A stretch of DNA of 17,291 bases, taken from assembly GCA_900542125.1 (NCBI GenBank), contig UQMO01000053.1, positions 1-17,291 of the forward strand, read 5' to 3'. A program made the position numbers and the translations under genes. The notes under the pieces are model-generated. The model searched no databases. It had not been told where the DNA came from and was given only the letters and a program-made list of their open reading frames with translations. This document shows, piece after piece, positions 14,622 through 17,291 of this stretch; the first letter of the stretch is position 1, and each line of letters begins with the position of its first letter. The DNA is from an uncultured Collinsella sp. Lineage in GTDB: Bacteria > Actinomycetota > Coriobacteriia > Coriobacteriales > Coriobacteriaceae.

Positions 14622-16641
14622 GCGCGGTCTCCTCTTCGATCTGGGTGGAAAGCTCCAGCCATTCGTCCTCGAGCTTGGGCAGTTCTTGCTTAAGGCCGTT
14701 ATATTCCCCCAGCGCGGCATTGAACTTGTCCTGATCGGCATAAAGCTCTTCGCTCGCCATCAATTCCATAAGCTCGTCATAGCGGGCGCGCTTTTTGTCG
14801 AGCTCGGCCTCGATCTTCTTGAGCTGGTTGCGCACGCCCTTGAGCTTTTTGTTGAGCGCGGCGCGGGCCTGGGCCTCGGCGCGCTTTTGCTCCTTGGTCT
14901 TTTTGCCCTCGGCCGGCTTGGGTGCCGCGGCGGGTGCATCGGGCTGGGCCGCGGTGACCTTGGCAGACTTGGCCGTGGCCGGCGCGCTCTCCCCTGCCGC
15001 CTCGGCGGCGGCGCGGGCTGCGAGGTCCTCGCGCTTGTAGAGGTAGTAGTCGTAGTCGCCGTCATAGACCGTGACCTTGCCGTCGCGGATGTCGATCACG
15101 CGGTTGGCCACGGCGCGCACCAGGTGCTCGTCGTGGCTGATTAGCACGATGGTGCCGGGGAAGTTTTGCAGGGCGTTCTCGAGCATGTCCACCGAGTCGA
15201 TATCCAGGTGGTTGGTGGGCTCGTCCAGGCACAGGAGCGCCTCGGGGGCCACGAGCATCTTGGCCAGTGCCAGACGCGCTTTTTCGCCGCCGGAGAGGAC
15301 GCGAACCTGCTTCTCGATGGAGTCGTTGTCGCTAAACAGGAAGGCGCCCAGCAGGCTGCGCTGCTGCGGCACGGTCCACTTGGGCGTGACGGTATCGATC
15401 TCTTGCAGGACGGTGTTGGACTCGGTCATGCCTTCGAGCGCGTGCTGGGCATAGTAGGCCACACCCACGTTGGTGCCCAGATCGCGGGTGCCGGTGGTGG
15501 GTGGCTCCAGGCCGGCGAGGATCTTCATGAGCGTGGACTTGCCGGCGCCGTTGGGGCCGACGAGCGCAACATGCTCGCCGCGGTAGAGCTTGAGGTCGAT
15601 GTCACTGTAGATGTGCTTGTCGCCGTATGACTTGGATACACCCTCGAGGCCCACGACCATGTCGCCGGAGCGCGGCGGATCGGGGAACTTAAAGTCGATG
15701 TGCTTGTGGCCCTCGGGCAGGATGACGAGCTCCTTTTTGATCTGCTCGATCTTGCGGATGCGCTCCTGCGCCTGGGCGGCCTTGGTGGGCTTGTAGCGGA
15801 ACTTGTCGACGAAGACCTGCATGTGTGCGATGTCGCGCTCCTGGGCGGCACGCTTGGCGCGCATCTGCTCCAGATTGTCCTCGCGCTGCTTGAGGTAGCT
15901 GCTGTAGTTGCCAGTGTAGGTGGTCACGCGGCGGTTCTCGAGTGCGGCGACGTGGTCGACGCAGGCGTCCATGAAGGCGCGGTCGTGGCTGACGATGAGG
16001 ACGGCGCCGTCGTAGTTGGCAATAAAGCCGCGCAGCCACTGGACGCTCTCGAGGTCCAAGTGGTTGGTGGGCTCATCCAGAAGCAGCAGATCGGGGTGGC
16101 GCAGGAAGAGCTTGGCCAGCGCGATACGCATCTGCCAGCCGCCCGAGAACTCGGAGCACGGGCGCTCAAAGTCAGTGACCTTAAAGCCCAAGCCTGACAG
16201 GATCTTGCGGGCGTTGCTCTCGAGTTCGTAGCCGCCCAGATGCTCAAAGCGGTCCTGGACCTGGCCGTACTCGTTGAGGAGCGCGTCGACGTCCTTGCCC
16301 TGCTCGGAGAGCTCGGTGATTTGTGCCTGAAGCTCGTTGGCGCGCTCGCCCATGCGGCGGATTTCCTTAGCGGCCGCCATGACCTCGGCGAGGATGGTGG
16401 TGTCCTTATGCTCCAGGTTGGTTTCCTGCTCTAGGTAGCCCACCTGGCAGTCCTTGGCGTACTGGACCTGGCCGGCGTCGGGGCTGTCGATGCCCATGAT
16501 GATTTTGAGCATGGTGGTTTTGCCGGCGCCGTTAGGGCCCACGAGCGCGAAGCGCTCGCCGGGGTTGATCTGGAAGGACGCGCCGCTAAAGAGGACGCGC
16601 GCGCCGAAGCTTTTTTCGATCTTGTCGACCAGGAGGATCAT
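14608..16641 (-). CDS. ABC-F family ATPase (Uup/YdiF-like)
   Basis: This soluble protein has two ATP-binding cassettes and no membrane domain. ABC-F proteins act on the ribosome, in translation or in some cases antibiotic protection. Walker A motifs are GPNGAGKTT (35-43) and GPNGAGKST (362-370). Signature motifs are FSGGW (165-169) and LSGGE (449-453). DEPTNHLD occurs in both halves (189-196 and 473-480). The linker between cassettes (about 245-325) has the expected charged helical character. An Ala/Pro-rich hinge (about 541-580) leads to a C-terminal coiled coil (580-675), as in Uup and YdiF. Length is 677 residues. The ATG at 16641 has AAAGGCGG nearby. Whether it is a housekeeping translation factor or a resistance protein cannot be told from motifs; the housekeeping row favours the former. 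Confidence 0.95.
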   Translation of the reverse strand: MILLVDKIEKSFGARVLFSGASFQINPGERFALVGPNGAGKTTMLKIIMGIDSPDAGQVQYAKDCQVGYLEQETNLEHKDTTILAEVMAAAKEIRRMGERANELQAQITELSEQGKDVDALLNEYGQVQDRFEHLGGYELESNARKILSGLGFKVTDFERPCSEFSGGWQMRIALAKLFLRHPDLLLLDEPTNHLDLESVQWLRGFIANYDGAVLIVSHDRAFMDACVDHVAALENRRVTTYTGNYSSYLKQREDNLEQMRAKRAAQERDIAHMQVFVDKFRYKPTKAAQAQERIRKIEQIKKELVILPEGHKHIDFKFPDPPRSGDMVVGLEGVSKSYGDKHIYSDIDLKLYRGEHVALVGPNGAGKSTLMKILAGLEPPTTGTRDLGTNVGVAYYAQHALEGMTESNTVLQEIDTVTPKWTVPQQRSLLGAFLFSDNDSIEKQVRVLSGGEKARLALAKMLVAPEALLCLDEPTNHLDIDSVDMLENALQNFPGTIVLISHDEHLVRAVANRVIDIRDGKVTVYDGDYDYYLYKREDLAARAAAEAAGESAPATAKSAKVTAAQPDAPAAAPKPAEGKKTKEQKRAEAQARAALNKKLKGVRNQLKKIEAELDKKRARYDELMELMASEELYADQDKFNAALGEYNGLKQELPKLEDEWLELSTQIEEETAREFS

Positions 16642-16667
16642 GCTGCCGCCTTTGACCTTGTGTGCCT

Positions 16668-16769
16668 ATATGAAAAAAGGCCCCAACTTGCGTTGGAGCC
16701 TCATTCAATGCTCGGGTGGAGACGAGGGGGATCGAACCCCTGACCTCTTGACTGCCAGTCAAGCGCTCT
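16668..16769. repeat. 102-bp direct repeat, copy 1 (tRNA-Ala 3' part plus terminator)
   Basis: Bases 16668-16769 are identical to 17190-17291 with an offset of 522 bases. The shared unit covers the 3' 53 bases of tRNA-Ala(GGC), the trailer and the terminator. The left edge of identity falls six bases beyond the terminator T run. The right edge is unknown because copy 2 is cut by the window end. Confidence 0.97.
16673..16700 (-). terminator. Intrinsic terminator of tRNA-Ala (copy 1)
   Basis: On the minus strand GGCTCCAAC pairs with GTTGGGGCC around a GCAA tetraloop, a nine-pair stem with one G-T pair, followed directly by six T. It begins 16 bases after the tRNA 3' end. It also lies only 31 bases upstream of the ABC-F start codon. 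Confidence 0.92.
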
Positions 16770-16789
16770 CCCAGCTGAGCTACGCCCCC
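16717..16789 (-). tRNA. tRNA-Ala (anticodon GGC)
   Basis: The minus strand folds into a standard 73-base cloverleaf. The acceptor stem pairs GGGGGCG with CGTCTCC and includes the G3-U70 pair that marks alanine tRNAs. The D arm is GCTCAGCTGGGAGAGC. The anticodon stem CTTGA/TCAAG encloses loop CTGGCAG with anticodon GGC, and the T arm is AGGGG-TTCGATC-CCCCT. The discriminator base is A. The 3' CCA is not encoded (the next bases are CCC) and would be added enzymatically. It has its own promoter and terminator. Confidence 0.97.
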
Positions 16790-16801
16790 GTGCGAAGAAG
16801 T

Positions 16802-16830
16802 ACTATACGGGAACTCGGACGGCGATGCAA
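16802..16830 (-). promoter_or_regulatory. Putative sigma-70-type promoter for tRNA-Ala copy 1
   Basis: On the minus strand TTGCAT (16825-16830) and TATAGT (16802-16807) are separated by exactly 17 bases. The -10 box lies 12 bases before the first base of the mature tRNA, giving a short 5' leader of about five bases. Position and spacing fit well; no transcript start can be seen directly. Confidence 0.75.
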
Positions 16831-16932
16831 GGACAATTTTGGAAAAACTTTCGCCGGCGCATCCCGCGCGGTAGCCCCAAGGCGTCCAGAAGCGGGCAAC
16901 CTGGCCGCTTGCTGGCAGATATTGTTGCCTTT

Positions 16933-16966
16933 AAAAGCAAGCAGGCCAGACAAATTGCCTGGCCTG
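16933..16966 (-). terminator. Probable intrinsic terminator after the CAT tRNA
   Basis: CAGGCCAG and CTGGCCTG (plus-strand 16942-16949 and 16959-16966) form a perfect eight-pair stem with a nine-base loop, starting 10 bases after the encoded CCA. On the minus strand it is followed by CTTGCTTTT, a weaker T tract than the other tRNA terminators. Between here and the tRNA-Ala promoter (16831-16932) I see nothing else recognisable. Confidence 0.7.
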
Positions 16967-16976
16967 TTGAAAAACC

Positions 16977-17052
16977 TGGTGGGCCCTCCGGGATTCGAAC
17001 CCAGAACCCAGGGATTATGAGTCCCCTGCGCTAACCGTTGCGCCAAGAGCCC
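16977..17052 (-). tRNA. tRNA with CAT anticodon (elongator Met, or Ile2 if lysidine-modified)
   Basis: The minus strand gives a 76-base tRNA including an encoded CCA. The acceptor stem pairs GGGCTCT with AGGGCCC. The D arm is GCGC-AACGGTTA-GCGC. The anticodon stem GGGGA/TCCCT holds loop CTCATAA, and the T arm is CTGGG-TTCGAAT-CCCGG. G1-C72 is fully paired, so it is not an initiator tRNA, which usually has a mismatch there. C4-G69, U7-A66, G27-U43 and A31-U39 resemble the E. coli Ile2 tRNA that TilS modifies, but elongator Met is not excluded. Confidence 0.93.
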
Positions 17053-17115
17053 TTGTAAGTGATGAACTCGCACAGCCTTAGTAAAGACAATCTTGACAGT
17101 TCGCCACGTCGAAAA

Positions 17116-17144
17116 ATACTACCATGCGATCGATGCTCATTCAA
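17116..17144 (-). promoter_or_regulatory. Putative promoter for the CAT tRNA
   Basis: On the minus strand TTGAAT (17139-17144) and TAGTAT (17116-17121) are 17 bases apart, each matching four of six consensus bases. The mature tRNA begins 63 bases after the -10 box, so the 5' leader would be about 55-60 bases. A nine-base inverted repeat (AAATACTAC 17114-17122, GTAGTATTT 17176-17184) includes the -10 box. Apart from these I see nothing in 17053-17190. Confidence 0.5.
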
Positions 17145-17194
17145 CGCACGATCTTTCTCGTGGTCTTCGAGCGAAGTAGTATTTGACTGATATG

Positions 17195-17222
17195 AAAAAA
17201 GGCCCCAACTTGCGTTGGAGCC
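17195..17222 (-). terminator. Intrinsic terminator of tRNA-Ala (copy 2)
   Basis: This is the same nine-pair GCAA-loop hairpin with six T as at 16673-16700. It separates the partial tRNA-Ala from the promoter region of the CAT tRNA. Confidence 0.92.
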
Positions 17223-17238
17223 TCATTCAATGCTCGGG

Positions 17239-17291
17239 TGGAGACGAGGGGGATCGAACCCCTGACCTCTTGACTGCCAGTCAAGCGCTCT
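17239..17291 (-). tRNA. tRNA-Ala (anticodon GGC), second copy, 5' part cut off
   Basis: The visible 53 bases equal nucleotides 21-73 of the complete tRNA-Ala at 16717-16789, including the anticodon GGC, T arm and 3' acceptor strand. The 5' acceptor strand and most of the D arm lie beyond the window. It is probably a second functional gene truncated only by the contig end. Confidence 0.93.

Larger units (their letters stand above)
17190..17291. repeat. 102-bp direct repeat, copy 2 (reaches the window end)
   Basis: This is base-for-base identical to 16668-16769. The contig stops while the two copies are still identical, so the true repeat is at least 102 bases and may include the whole tRNA and its promoter. 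Confidence 0.97.

Noticed and set aside
16454..17073. Open frames on both strands running through the tRNA cluster
   Set aside because: They cross tRNA genes, terminators and promoters and show no protein features.
16668..17291. Repeat of a tRNA 3' end considered as attL/attR of a small integrated element
   Set aside because: The interval holds only a tRNA with its promoter and terminator, no integrase or cargo, and the repeat includes a full terminator. Tandem tRNA duplication is simpler.

Overview
The window reads as a GC-rich Actinomycetota chromosome segment, most likely a Coriobacteriia member such as Collinsella. That placement is a judgement from gene content, gene order and composition, not from a search. 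All 18 protein genes and all three tRNA genes are on the minus strand, so transcription runs from the right end (17291) to the left. Everything recognisable is housekeeping. I see no phage, insertion sequence, CRISPR array, toxin or resistance island. The window is a contig rather than a clean genome slice: its left end carries an untrimmed Illumina Nextera adapter (1-37), and its right end stops inside a repeated tRNA-Ala gene.

Layout in transcription order. (1) 17291-16668 is a tRNA cluster: a partial tRNA-Ala(GGC), a CAT-anticodon tRNA and a complete tRNA-Ala(GGC). It has visible promoters and hairpin terminators, and the tRNA-Ala plus terminator unit is present twice, with 102 identical bases. 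(2) 16641-13632 encodes an ABC-F ATPase, a small membrane protein and an M50 site-2-protease-like membrane peptidase. (3) 13547-10293 encodes the condensin accessory proteins ScpA and ScpB, an RsuA/RluB-type pseudouridine synthase and CMP kinase. (4) 10289-4176 encodes the acyltransferase PlsC, IspH, a DUF512 radical SAM protein, the GTPase Der, the acyltransferase PlsY and GpsA. (5) 4157-38 encodes ribulose-phosphate 3-epimerase, a cysteine desulfurase, a Nif3-family protein, a CT398-like coiled-coil/zinc-ribbon protein and the first 246 residues of CoaBC.

Genes are packed with ATGA overlaps or gaps of a few bases. The only larger gaps are 84 bp before scpA and 66 bp before cmk. The row therefore looks like one or a few long operons serving growth: chromosome segregation (ScpAB), ribosome maturation (Der, pseudouridine synthase, ABC-F), nucleotide supply (Cmk), isoprenoids (IspH), phospholipid synthesis (GpsA to PlsY to PlsC), Fe-S/sulfur supply (cysteine desulfurase) and coenzyme A (CoaBC). 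GpsA, PlsY and PlsC together cover the path from dihydroxyacetone phosphate to phosphatidic acid, apart from PlsX, which is not in the window.

Points worth a second look are the adapter, the duplicated tRNA-Ala cassette, the ABC-F gene lying 31 bp behind a tRNA terminator with no promoter of its own that I can find, a zinc ribbon that has lost one cysteine, a PlsC with HX4E in place of HX4D, and the uncharacterised DUF512 radical SAM protein. I did not find a convincing previously undescribed system.
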